Shown here: one piece after another, positions 38,844 through 48,800 of the stretch
Layout of the letters: the number at the start of each line of letters is the position of its first letter
How positions within the stretch are numbered: the stretch's first letter is position 1
NCBI GenBank assembly: GCA_965209015.1
Contig: OZ242367.1
Location: 2,914,001-2,978,000, forward strand
DNA from: Bin80 sp965209015
GTDB taxonomy: Bacteria; Bacteroidota; Rhodothermia; Rhodothermales; Bin80
DNA: 64,000 nt
Direction: 5' to 3'
Translations under genes and position numbers: made by a program
The notes under the pieces: model-generated
The model's database searches: none
Seen by the model: only the letters and a program-made list of their open reading frames with translations
What the model was told of the DNA's origin: nothing

Positions 38844-39976
38844 GTCCAAGAGTACATATCAAACCTGAGCTGCTTCAGTGGGCGTGTCAACGCTCCCAAG
38901 TTGATCCTGAGAAGCTTCGCAAGCGATTCCCCAAGTTTGACGACTGGAAGAATGGCACAGTGAAGCCTACACTTCGCCAAGCAGAAAAGTTTGCCAAGTT
39001 CACACATGTCGCTATCGGGACACTCTTCATGCCAGAGCCGATGGAAGAACCGATGCCCATTCAGGATTTGCGCACGGTTGGAGATCAACCAATATCGCAG
39101 CCCAGTGCCAATCTGCTGGACACAATCTATATGTGTCAGCAACGCCAAGATTGGTATAAATCCTTTGCATTGTCCGAAGGTGAGAATCCGCTCCCCTTTG
39201 TGGGATCCGCTACGGTGGAAAGTGACATTGAAGTAACGGCGAAAGAAATACGGACCAAATTAGGTTTTGATGTAGAACTGCGCAGAGAATTACCGAACTG
39301 GACTGATGCACTTCGCTACTTTGTAGACCAAGCAGACAAACTGGGTATTCTCGTTATGATCAGTGGTATCGTCCGAAGTAACTCCCACCGAAAACTTGAT
39401 CCAGAGGAATTTCGCGGTTTCGCATTAGCAGACGAACTCGCGCCCTTAATATTCATCAATGGAACCGACACCAAAGCCGCACAGATCTTCACCTTGGCAC
39501 ACGAATTAGCGCACATCTGGTTGGGAGAATCCAGCCTTTCAAATGCCGCCCCCGATTCGTTTCCATCCCATGTCACGGAGAAATGGTGTAATCAAGTGGC
39601 GGCAGAACTATTAGTTCCGATCCAGTCACTACGCGACAGTTTTAGAGATGATGCCGAACTGTCCGATGAATTCAAACGGCTGGCACATTACTACAAAGTA
39701 AGTACGCTCGTGATCCTGCGCCGTCTGTACGATATGGACATAATTGAACATAATGCCTTTTCCGAACAGTATCGCTCCGAACTGAGTCGCCTCAGGCCAA
39801 GGCAATCCAGCGGAGGGGGTAATTTCCATACGACACTCAAAACCCGAGTGGGACGACGATTCAGCGAAGCTCTCGTGAGTAGCACTCTCTCTGGCCAGAC
39901 ATTATTTACAGACGCATTCTACTATCTGGGTATTCAAAAAACATCTACTCTGGATGAATTTGCGGACAGCCTTTAA
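38840..39976 (+). CDS. XRE-ImmA/IrrE metallopeptidase (antitoxin-like)
   Basis: 378 residues. The N-terminus (residues 1-70, LLQWACQRSQVDPEKLRKRFPKFDDW onward) is a divergent XRE-type DNA-binding region. A DUF955 zinc peptidase follows with LAHELAHIWLG (HExxH about residues 220-224). The C-terminal segment GGGNFHTTLKTRVGRRF with LSGQTLFTDAFYYLGI is the type usually found in proteins whose gene precedes a DUF4411 PIN toxin. Here the PIN gene survives only as a 3' fragment 2 kb away. It overlaps the methyltransferase gene by 4 nt. Confidence 0.88.
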   Translation: MSPRVHIKPELLQWACQRSQVDPEKLRKRFPKFDDWKNGTVKPTLRQAEKFAKFTHVAIGTLFMPEPMEEPMPIQDLRTVGDQPISQPSANLLDTIYMCQQRQDWYKSFALSEGENPLPFVGSATVESDIEVTAKEIRTKLGFDVELRRELPNWTDALRYFVDQADKLGILVMISGIVRSNSHRKLDPEEFRGFALADELAPLIFINGTDTKAAQIFTLAHELAHIWLGESSLSNAAPDSFPSHVTEKWCNQVAAELLVPIQSLRDSFRDDAELSDEFKRLAHYYKVSTLVILRRLYDMDIIEHNAFSEQYRSELSRLRPRQSSGGGNFHTTLKTRVGRRFSEALVSSTLSGQTLFTDAFYYLGIQKTSTLDEFADSL

Positions 39977-40310
39977 GCGAAGTACACTATTGAATGCGAG
40001 GAATTATACGTCATAACTGAAACCCGCCATTAGGAGTTCATCTTGACGGTTGACTTGTGGCTTGATCAAGGCCCCTTGCATCGTGAACTCTCCATGGTGA
40101 GAATTTGCTACTGGTTTATTCAACATGTTATATACAAGATGCTTTAGAGACGTTGCTGATGGCTTGATGTTGTCTGGGCACTGCGGTAGAGATCTAGATT
40201 GCTCTGGAATTCCGCACAAATCCAGACATGTGCGTTAACGCATCTGGCTTCTCCCAAAAGTTGCATTCCAACACCTGACGGTAAATCATATCGTCTAATT
40301 GAAACAAGCT
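39977..40310. other. Gap with a possible decayed minus-strand gene
   Basis: 334 bp between the metallopeptidase and the convergent proteinase gene. Two minus-strand frames overlap here (40144-40347 and 40004-40219) and read like one frameshifted protein end (VSIRRYDLPSGVGMQLLG, then GEFTMQGALIKPQ and LLMAGFSYDV), but no family can be named. Confidence 0.35.
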
Positions 40311-41238
40311 TTATCCTTCCTTTGGCATTAGAAAATTTTTGATCCATGTGCCTCCAGCACTACTGAGCACTATTTTTAACATCGGAGTGTTTTCAAAGGC
40401 TATTGTTGATAGATGATACAGTGTTAGAACATTATCCTGAAATTCCTGGCTGTCTTCCATATTAATGATCTCTAATTCGTATGATCTTGCATCTTCCCGG
40501 CTGATGCGCTTACCATGTGCTCCATGCTGAACGCCACTGAAGAAACTAGCAGCTTCTGAAGCCAAATGACTAGCATCCTCACGATTAGCAAACATGTATT
40601 TTTTAAGCCAATCACTGACGATAGTCTGTCCGTATGAATGGATTCTTCTTGCTTCTTCAAGTAATGCGGGGCCGAGAGAACGAAGTACCGGAACCCAGGC
40701 ATGAGCTAGTAGAGGATTGTCTTGTATTTCTTTTTTGGCTTGATTAAATTGCCCCACGATTGAATGCGCTGAGTAGTGCCTGCCATCAAAAACCATTTGA
40801 GGGTCAATCGGGCCCAGTTGGCTTTGGCGATCCATAACAATACGATCACATCCTAGGGCAATCATCGTGCCGGCGGACATCGCATAGGTTGGTATTACAA
40901 CGTCAATCTTTTTGAATTTACTCCGCAGATACCCAACAATGGTTTCTGCTGCCGCCGCCAGCCCACCAGGAGTGTGAAGAATCAGCAAGAGGTCTTCCTT
41001 TGGATCGCATTGGTATACTCCAGCCATAAACCCATTAATGTCCTCACTACTAATGGCTGTGGCTAGCCCTTGAACGTTAGGTTTCTGTAAAAATGCCGAT
41101 GCATAGAGTATAACGTTCCGCTTACGCTGTTTCGCAATACGCACTATGGTCTCGTTTAATTGCTGAGTGACATAATCGCCTCTTTTTTTTTACAGGAAGT
41201 TCACTAAAGGAAGTGACTAGCTCTGACCAACTAGGCAT
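40311..41238 (-). CDS. Serine-dehydrogenase-type proteinase (SDH/ClpP fold), frame broken at A9
   Basis: The true start is the ATG at 41238 (MPSWSELVTSFSELPVKKK). At a run of nine A (41183-41191) the frame must shift by -1 to continue GDYVTQQLNETIVRIAKQRKR, then RNVILYASAFLQKP, HTPGGLAAAAETIVGYL, YAMSAGTMIALGCDRI and QLGPIDPQ. These are the hallmarks of the SDH_sah family, membrane-associated or cytosolic serine proteinases with a ClpP/crotonase fold and Ser in SAGT. Without a shift only a protein from GTG 41144 would be made. Ten As would restore the frame, so slippage, phase variation or a sequencing error are all possible. The start overlaps the upstream small gene by 8 nt. Confidence 0.85.
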
Positions 41239-41458
41239 GCGAATCCCAGAATGGCTTGGACTTTAAAGTGTTGCTTCCTGAGTTGGTGATCACGAGACCA
41301 ATCGGATTGCTCCAGGAATACTTGGGTTGGATTTTTTCTGGCTCATCACCAAGGTCGGGAATTTCTGCTAACCTGATATATTCAGCATACTGCTCCTTGG
41401 CTTTTTCAATGAGTTCAAAGATCTCATCTTCGCTAAGTTTGGGTTTTTGATCTGACAT
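41231..41458 (-). CDS. Small partner of the SDH-type proteinase
   Basis: 75 residues with an acidic helical N-terminus (KLSEDEIFELIEKAKEQYAEYI) and a C-terminal half containing WSNPIGLVITNSGSNTLKSK. The family is not recognised. Its stop overlaps the proteinase start (ATGCCTAG), so the two are a coupled unit, inserted in reverse between the metallopeptidase and the helicase operon genes. Confidence 0.65.
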   Translation of the reverse strand: MSDQKPKLSEDEIFELIEKAKEQYAEYIRLAEIPDLGDEPEKIQPKYSWSNPIGLVITNSGSNTLKSKPFWDSHA

Positions 41459-41972
41459 TTTGGCTAATCAGGTGTTGGTCAATTTTAAGGAATACCTGTT
41501 TATTTAAACAACACATACACACTCCAACCATTTGAATAGATTCATGGAGCATTTGGTTCCACTAACTATGATTTCTTTTCCACAATCCTACATGAAACCA
41601 ATCACTGGTAGATGATGGCGTTCAATTCGCCTCAATCATACCTTTGGATAATTGTCATAAAAATAGAACTAGGATCATTGTATCTATCCATCCTGTCAGT
41701 GTTGTCGTAAACATTAACAATTTGTTTAGGTGTTTCTACTCTGGACGAAGTATGTTACGCAGGTGCATACTCTTTCTCCAGAAAAACCCGCTACTCAACC
41801 ATTGGTGATTTAGTCTGTTTACTCTAGCATAATTGGCTCTAAGTGAAAATTCGTTAGGGAAAGGTGCCATAAAACCTAACCAAAAAGCAACCGCACCATT
41901 ACTGATTCGTGTCCAACTCCAAGGGCAAATCAAGAAAATTTGTTTCTTGATACCCCCAGAATTGATGACTAA
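41459..41972. other. Gap within the split defence operon
   Basis: About 510 bp between the inserted proteinase pair and the PIN remnant. It must hold the promoter of the pair. A minus-strand frame at 41736-41933 (FWLGFMAPFPNEFSLRANY) is coding-like but unassigned. Confidence 0.35.
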
Positions 41973-42236
41973 CCGAAAACTGTTGTTAACAGCGTAAATG
42001 ATGGAAATTATAAGCCATCAGAAATTGAAACGTTTTTCTCGTCCGCTGACTACTATTTAATTGCCCATGCTTTGTCCAAAGATTTCAAGGTAGTAACCCA
42101 TGAAGTATCCAGATCTGGGAAAGGAAAAATTAAAATACCCCCAGTGTGCCAGAAACTTGAAATAACTTGCATTACTCCATTTGAGATGCTCCGTCAAGAA
42201 GGTACTCAGTTTGTAATGATCTCTACTGATGAATAA
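41973..42236 (+). pseudogene. DUF4411 PIN-domain toxin, C-terminal remnant
   Basis: After an in-frame stop (41970-41972) the frame reads YKPSEIETFFSSADYYLIAH, then FKVVTHEVSRSGKGKIKIP and TCITPFEMLRQEGTQFVM, the conserved C-terminal third of DUF4411 PIN-like proteins (DYYLIAHAL, VVTHE, KIP..C, CITPFEMLR). The N-terminal half with the first PIN aspartates is absent, so it is dead as an RNase. Its TAA lies inside the start of the helicase (ATGAATAA), showing that helicase translation was once coupled to this gene. Confidence 0.8.
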
Positions 42237-45200
42237 AGAATCTGCCTTCATTGATAACCGGAACGGAAATACGCTTGCCCAAGCTCTATCCGAAGTATTG
42301 GACAGTGTTGATAATGGTCAAGAATACGCATCTACCTTGGATGGTCAGCTACGAATTGCAACTGCATTTTTTAGCCCCGCCGGATTCAAATACATCGCCG
42401 AACATCTAAATGGCATCCCCGATGTTCGTCTACTGCTTGGAGCGGATCCTAGTGGACTTCCTATCCCCGACCGAAAACAACTAGATGAAGCGCCCGATAA
42501 ACGCGAGCATCGACGGATCCAAACAGCTTGGAATAATCAACTGAGGACGCTTACAGATGAGCGAGACCAACTTCCATTCAACCGTTCAAGCCGTTCCGCA
42601 CTTGAAGCTCTAACGACGGTACTTCGCCGTGGAAACATGCAGGTTCGACGGTACACCGATGCCTTTCTACATGCCAAAGCTTATATCCTTAGATCGCATG
42701 ACGGCGAAGGAATCATTGCAGGCTCCTCAAACCTCACCCGGGCGGGTCTCACCCAGAACTTAGAGCTAAATCTTGGATGCTTTGATCCAGCTATTGTGCT
42801 CAAAGGTAAGCAATGGTTTGATGATCTATGGGAAGAAGCAGAGCCTTATGATTTAGCTGAGATTTATGAAGTGGTCTTCCAACCCCAACCCCCTTGGATC
42901 ATTTTCCTCCGTGTCCTTTGGCAACTCTACGGCGGGGAAATTGAACAAGAGATTCGTGAAGATGATAACCTTCCGCTCACGACATTTCAAAAACATGGCG
43001 TTGCCCGTGCACTACGTCTAATCCGCGAAAGAGGCGGAGTGATTGTGGCTGATGAAGTTGGCCTCGGGAAAACTTTCATCGCCGGAGAAATTCTACAGAT
43101 CTACAGCGATCGTCGGCAGCGTGCGTTGCTCATCTGCCCTGCCTCGTTACGTGACAGTACATGGAAGCAGTTTCTTTCTGATTATCGCTTTCCACGAGGC
43201 ATTGAGTGCATCTCTTTTGAACAGTTGGCTAATGATCAACAATTGCATGATCAAAAACGTCCAAATGCCAGTGGAGAGCACATGCACAGACCATTAGATG
43301 AGTACCAACTCATCATCGTTGATGAAGCGCACAACTATCGCAATCCAAATACTCCCAACCGGGCCGAAGCGCTTCGGCGCCTCCTTTATGGTGAAAAACG
43401 AGATCTACTCCTCCTGACTGCCACACCCGTTAACAATTCTCTCTGGGATCTATATTATCTCATGAACTTCTTCCTCCGTCAGGATGCCCACTTAGCGAGT
43501 CAAGGCATCTTGTCCATCCGCGAGCGCTTCAATGAAGCCATGCGAACCGATCCTACCGATCTCAGTCCTGATGTCCTTTATCCAATCATTGATGCGACCA
43601 CAGTCAAACGAACGCGCCAGTTCATCAAGAAGCATTATCCCGGTGACACCATCAAAGATCTTGATGGAATTTCCAAAGCGATTGAATTTCCCAAACCTGA
43701 GGCGATCACCGTCCGCTATGTACTGGACGATCAACTTCCAGGATTTTTTGACCAACTCGAGGAAGCACTAGACCCAGATGGAGAGAGGAACATCCGATTC
43801 ACGCGCTACTTGCCGGATCAGTACCGAATCGAATCCTCCTTGAAGGATGAGAATGGTCATACCCGTGCCATGATTGGACTGCTCCGCTCCGGTCTGCTCA
43901 AACGATTTGAATCTTCCTGCTATGCATTCCGAGAGACAATTCAAAAGATGGTTAAACAGCATGAAGTATTTCTGAATGCTCTCAAAAAAGGACATGTTGT
44001 AACGACAGAATTTCTTCAAGATATTTCTGGGGATGACGAAATTCTCTTTGAGGAGCTACTTGAACAGAAACCAGATGAAGTGGCAGATGCCCAAGATTTT
44101 GATGTCACACGACTTGAAGATGATGTCTCCAGAGATTTAACTCTGCTGAAAAATTTGGCTGACTCTGCTAATTCTATCACCCTTAGAGGAGACACCAAGC
44201 TCAGGGCGCTATCCGATGAACTCTGTAAGATTGCCCAACAGGCGGAGAATGAGGCGGCAAATTCGTCTGATGAAGCCCAGAAACGTAAAGTCCTGATCTT
44301 TTCCTACTACGCCGATACCGTTAAGTGGATATGGACATTCCTGAAAGAAGAAATCAATGCACGTTCAGAGTTGACAGTGTACCGCGACCGACTCGGAGCT
44401 GTGAGTGGCTCAAAAAGTTTTGACGATATCTCTAAGGACAAAGCCGTGATGGGATTTGCTCCCGTATCCATGAAGCCAAGAGCTGGAACCAACTTGGACC
44501 GTTATGACATCTTGATTACCACAGATATTCTGGCTGAGGGTGTAAATCTTCAGCAGTGTCGTCACATCATCAACTATGATGTGCCCTGGAATCCAATGCG
44601 TCTGGTACAGCGACATGGTCGCATTGACCGAATCAACAGCCCCCACAAGCGTGTATTTCTGCGAACTATCTTTCCTGCGGACCGTCTGGATGAATTGCTC
44701 AATCTTGAATCTAGGCTTCTGAATAAACTTGCCATGGCTGCAGCAAGTATTGGAGTAGCACCACCCGTAGAAGAAGGTACACGCGGTGATCAAGTTTTTA
44801 CCGAAACACGTCAGGAAATTGAAAAGCTGTTGATGGAGGACGCTTCGCTTTTTGAACGCGGAGGAACCGTCGCTGCGACCCAATCGGGCGAAGAATACCG
44901 GCAGACGCTGCGCAAGGCCCATGCTGAACGGAGTGAGGAGATTCTAGAGCTGCCGTGGAAAGTCGGCTCGGGTATGCAAAAGGGTAAACAGCGAGGTATA
45001 TTTTTCTGCGCTGTGATTGGTCATGAAACGAAGCATGAACGAACCTACCTGCGCTTCATACCTGCAACTTCTGAGTGGATGCCCGTATATGGAACCGATT
45101 CAATCATTGATGAACTTGGAACCTGTCTGCGCCTCATTGAATGCGAGGAAACAACTAAAACTTGGTTCCCAGAAGAGCTTGATCGGCATGTGTATGATTT

Positions 45201-45609
45201 CTGGGATATGGCTCAGTCTCACATCTTGAATCAGTGGATGCTTGAAACGGACCCCGCAAACCTGCAACCTAAGGTTGACCGAATTAATCATCAGGTGGCC
45301 GAATTTGTCCGCGAGTATCTGCCCCGAGAACTAAGCTCAGAGGATACAAAACGTGCCCTTGATATTTTGGAGTCTCCATGGCCACGCCGGGAGCAAAACG
45401 ATCTACGAAAGTTGTTCAACACTAAGGACGATCCTGATCAGTTGAAGAGTCTGGACTTTTCGCGTCAACTCATTGAACATATCTTGGAAACAGGCCTGGA
45501 ACCAAGTCAATCCCCTGATCCTCTCCCACCTATTGAAAAAGATGACGTTAAGCTACTGTGCTGGTTAGCTATTGAGTGTGAAGACGATACTGACTCGCCA
45601 GTATCGTGA
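42229..45609 (+). CDS. PLD-SNF2 helicase of a restriction/DISARM-like system
   Basis: 1126 residues. The N-terminal phospholipase-D-like part (about residues 40-190) has FLHAKAYIL and IIAGSSNLTRAGL, one HKD-type motif. A SNF2/DEAD-type ATPase follows: LTTFQKHGVARAL, Walker A DEVGLGKTF (about residue 274), DEAH in IIVDEAHNYRN (about 363), LTATPVNN, and the C-terminal lobe ending ILAEGVNLQQC and LVQRHGRIDRI (motif VI, about 795). COG0553-type helicases of this kind pair with COG1002-type methylases, as in DISARM (DrmD with DrmMI). It probably translocates on unmodified DNA. It starts inside the DUF4411 remnant (8-nt overlap). Confidence 0.88.
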   Translation: MNKESAFIDNRNGNTLAQALSEVLDSVDNGQEYASTLDGQLRIATAFFSPAGFKYIAEHLNGIPDVRLLLGADPSGLPIPDRKQLDEAPDKREHRRIQTAWNNQLRTLTDERDQLPFNRSSRSALEALTTVLRRGNMQVRRYTDAFLHAKAYILRSHDGEGIIAGSSNLTRAGLTQNLELNLGCFDPAIVLKGKQWFDDLWEEAEPYDLAEIYEVVFQPQPPWIIFLRVLWQLYGGEIEQEIREDDNLPLTTFQKHGVARALRLIRERGGVIVADEVGLGKTFIAGEILQIYSDRRQRALLICPASLRDSTWKQFLSDYRFPRGIECISFEQLANDQQLHDQKRPNASGEHMHRPLDEYQLIIVDEAHNYRNPNTPNRAEALRRLLYGEKRDLLLLTATPVNNSLWDLYYLMNFFLRQDAHLASQGILSIRERFNEAMRTDPTDLSPDVLYPIIDATTVKRTRQFIKKHYPGDTIKDLDGISKAIEFPKPEAITVRYVLDDQLPGFFDQLEEALDPDGERNIRFTRYLPDQYRIESSLKDENGHTRAMIGLLRSGLLKRFESSCYAFRETIQKMVKQHEVFLNALKKGHVVTTEFLQDISGDDEILFEELLEQKPDEVADAQDFDVTRLEDDVSRDLTLLKNLADSANSITLRGDTKLRALSDELCKIAQQAENEAANSSDEAQKRKVLIFSYYADTVKWIWTFLKEEINARSELTVYRDRLGAVSGSKSFDDISKDKAVMGFAPVSMKPRAGTNLDRYDILITTDILAEGVNLQQCRHIINYDVPWNPMRLVQRHGRIDRINSPHKRVFLRTIFPADRLDELLNLESRLLNKLAMAAASIGVAPPVEEGTRGDQVFTETRQEIEKLLMEDASLFERGGTVAATQSGEEYRQTLRKAHAERSEEILELPWKVGSGMQKGKQRGIFFCAVIGHETKHERTYLRFIPATSEWMPVYGTDSIIDELGTCLRLIECEETTKTWFPEELDRHVYDFWDMAQSHILNQWMLETDPANLQPKVDRINHQVAEFVREYLPRELSSEDTKRALDILESPWPRREQNDLRKLFNTKDDPDQLKSLDFSRQLIEHILETGLEPSQSPDPLPPIEKDDVKLLCWLAIECEDDTDSPVS

Positions 45610-45778
45610 ACGACCGCTTCGTTCAAGACGTGAGATGGCAGAAATAATCGTGTTCCTGTTCCATCTCCCCGAGAATGATAGACTCAGTCAATTGGTTGGA
45701 GTTCAACTTCGAGACATATTACTGGATCTGAGGCAAAAAATGCCCCAGAATAACTCTTCGGCGGCAAATTTCATCTGA
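45572..45778 (+). CDS. Small ORF overlapping the helicase 3' end
   Basis: About 66 codons from a TTG or the GTG two codons later, reading ILTRQYRERPLRSRREMAEI and then LPENDRLSQLVGVQLRDILL. It overlaps the helicase gene by about 35 nt. The helical composition suggests a real small protein and a possible last member of the operon, but no family is recognised. Confidence 0.4.
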   Translation: MSVKTILTRQYRERPLRSRREMAEIIVFLFHLPENDRLSQLVGVQLRDILLDLRQKMPQNNSSAANFI

Positions 45779-45862
45779 ATATATAAAGAGATAATGCCAG
45801 TTGTGTATTGAGGTGAATTTGCCCACCGAGTGAGATCTCTACATTCTATTTTGTCTACCTTA

Positions 45863-48800
45863 TTACTCAATAAATTCCCACTGCCGCCAGCCTTTCAACA
45901 TTGGGAAATATAACCCTAAATAAATCGGATGCGAATCTATTGCCCGAATCGCCTGTGCATATTCCTGCATCTTGGATTCATACCTTTTTTTTTCATTGTC
46001 TAAAAATACATCCACATCACTCCCTCCATGTGTGCTCGTCTTGTAGTCAACGATCCAACGAACCCCGCTCTCTACAAATGTTCGATCCAAAATAAACCGA
46101 CGCACACCGACTCCAACCTGTGCAGTGATTGCATACTCCCACTGGTCCTCTTCATGTTTGGATAGCACCCAGCGTCCGCGCTGATCCTCCAATGTATTTT
46201 CCAGCGCCATTTTCACCTTCACCAATGCATTTTCAAGGTTTTCTCCCTCCAAACCCTCATAATGGAGAGCCGCACGCAAAACATGATCCTTGAATTCCAC
46301 TCGATCGGGAAATCGCATCTGCTGTAACATCCTGTGGACTACGATCCCGACCCGTCGCTGTAGATCCCCCACCCACTCAAATACCAGTCCGCGCTCCTCT
46401 TTTTCATCTTCGGACTGCTCTCTCTTTCCCTCCCAGATCAATTCCTCCACAGGATCCACCGAAGACCATTCATTGGATAAGCGGATCAAAGGGACGCCTA
46501 TCGCCTGATTCTGAGCAGCAACCTCGTGCTCAGTATCACTTATTTGAGAATCTTTCCATGCCTCCAGAAATTCCAACTTCGCCGCCTTCCACATCTTGAA
46601 CAACAGAGACCTTGAATCTGGCCCATTGAAACCATCTGGGCCCTCCCCCTGCGTTACATGTCCAACCAAGTGAAGATTTTTTCGTGCTCTCGTCGCTGCA
46701 ACATATAAAAGGCGAGTACTTTCATGATCCCGCCGCCGGTTTTCAATTGTCTGCAAGTACTGATAAACAGCATCCTGTTTGCCACCTGCTTCACGAATTG
46801 GTGCGAGGAGCAAGTTGGAGTGTTGGCCATCATTGTACTCTCTCCACATCAATAATCGTGAAGCATCTCCTCTGGTTCGATACCCTAGTCCTGGCAAAAT
46901 GACTGTATCAAACTCTAAACCCTTTGCCCTATGAATGGTCAGTAACTGCAACGCATCGCTCGCATCTGTATCCGTAGGAGCAAACAACCGCTTGACTGCA
47001 TCCATGAAATTTACCTCGTCCCGCAGATCTGCCCCCTCCTGTGATGCTTCCAGGAGATCCAGATAGGCTGATGCATCGTCCAACTCTGCTCTGGTCCGAA
47101 GACACGCCGGGCCACCCAACGCTAACCAAACCCCCTCAACCCACCGCCGTACTGGAAGACGCCCTCGAAGCGTAGACGCATGCTCCAGAGTCGGAACAAT
47201 CCGCTCTAAACGCCTGCGACCATCCCCTGATAACAGTTCCTTACGATCCCGAATCAAATCTTCAATCACCGACCGAAAATCATCTCCTACAAGCGTCTGT
47301 AGATCTGCCAAGGTGAGACCGCACCACGGAGCTCGAAGGATAGAAAGCCAGGCGACCCGATTTCCAGGATGTAGAAGGGCCTGCGTTAATGCTAATAGAT
47401 CACGAACGGCTGGACGCTCATGAAGAGGGTCAATATCCACCGACCGGAATGGGATTTCATGCCGTCGGAGTAACGCGATAATATCAACTAGGTGATTGCG
47501 CGCCTGAACCAGCACCGCAATGGTGGAGCCCGGCTGTTCAGAGAGGGTTTCGCGAATAATATCCACGACTCGTTCCGACTGCACCTCGGAGTCCTTCAAA
47601 AAGAAGGGATGAAGCTGGACGCTACAATCAACCAGATCCGTCCTGAATGCCTTGGATGGACGATACGCTACCCCACCCGTGACAGGATCTTCGTCCTTGG
47701 GAAAAGCATCTCCCAAAGCCTCATTGATCCAGTTAACAATTTCTATGCCTGAGCGAAAGTTAGTCTCCAATACGAGCGGTTGAAGTCGGACGGCCCCCAG
47801 TCCGAGTGCGCAAGTACGAGCAAACAGTGACACCTCCGCCTCACGAAAACCATAGATTGACTGCATCGGATCCCCAACCAGAAATAACGTCCGTCCATCA
47901 CCTACCCAATCATGGATCAACCCCTTCAATAATTCATACTGACTCTGGGAGGTATCTTGAAACTCGTCTACCAGTAGATGACGAATATTCATGTCCGGTA
48001 GTGGAGCACGAGCATCAGATGATCGATGCGTTTGGATCGCTTCCTGTGCTGCCATTGCGATCTCTGTAAAGTCTACAGACCCCTCTTGCTGGAATACACG
48101 ACGAAGTTGTCGGACTGCAGACGGGAGTAGATGGATCAGAGCTGACAGGACGTTCCACTGCTCTTCTTCGTAGTGCATTGGTGGTAACTGGCGAAGCCCA
48201 TGCAACTGTGCTGCAACCTCTGGCTCGAGATGAATCTTTTTTATGCGCTCCTTGGCCTCTCTCTCTTCACCTGGAAACCCCTCTCTTACTGTATATCTAG
48301 TTCGCCGCGTCCCCGAACGAGTGAGAAGTAATTCCGCAAGTGCAGTCCATATATTCAAGTCCTCAGCAGACGAACCTGGCCAACGTTCAAGTTTCAGGCA
48401 TGCCTCTAAATGATTGTCCCTTCCACTATTTTTAAGATGATTCGCGGCAAATCGTGCCAGCTTTGTTGTCTCTTCAATATGTTCTTCTGGGAAAAGGGAG
48501 ACCATCTGGTCAAGGGTATCCTGAATCACCTTCTTCAATGAAGACTCAAGGATGCGACGTGTTTCTTCTAGATCAACACCTCGTCCCATCACATGACGGA
48601 TCCATTGATCTCTATTGCTCAGCATTGCGCTCAGCAAGATCTCCAATCTCCCCATCTGGTTATCCAGATGGCTCAGCAGAATCGTAATGGGTTGGATCAC
48701 CTCCATCTTTTGGCTGGAGTACAGAGCTTCTAATGTCTGGCGAGCGGCTTTTCCATAGAGACGATATGCATTCTCTTCGGGCTCTAGGATCGCACCCATG

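Noticed and set aside
44410..44922. 170-codon minus-strand frame inside the helicase gene
   Set aside because: Shadow of the conserved SNF2 helicase coding strand.
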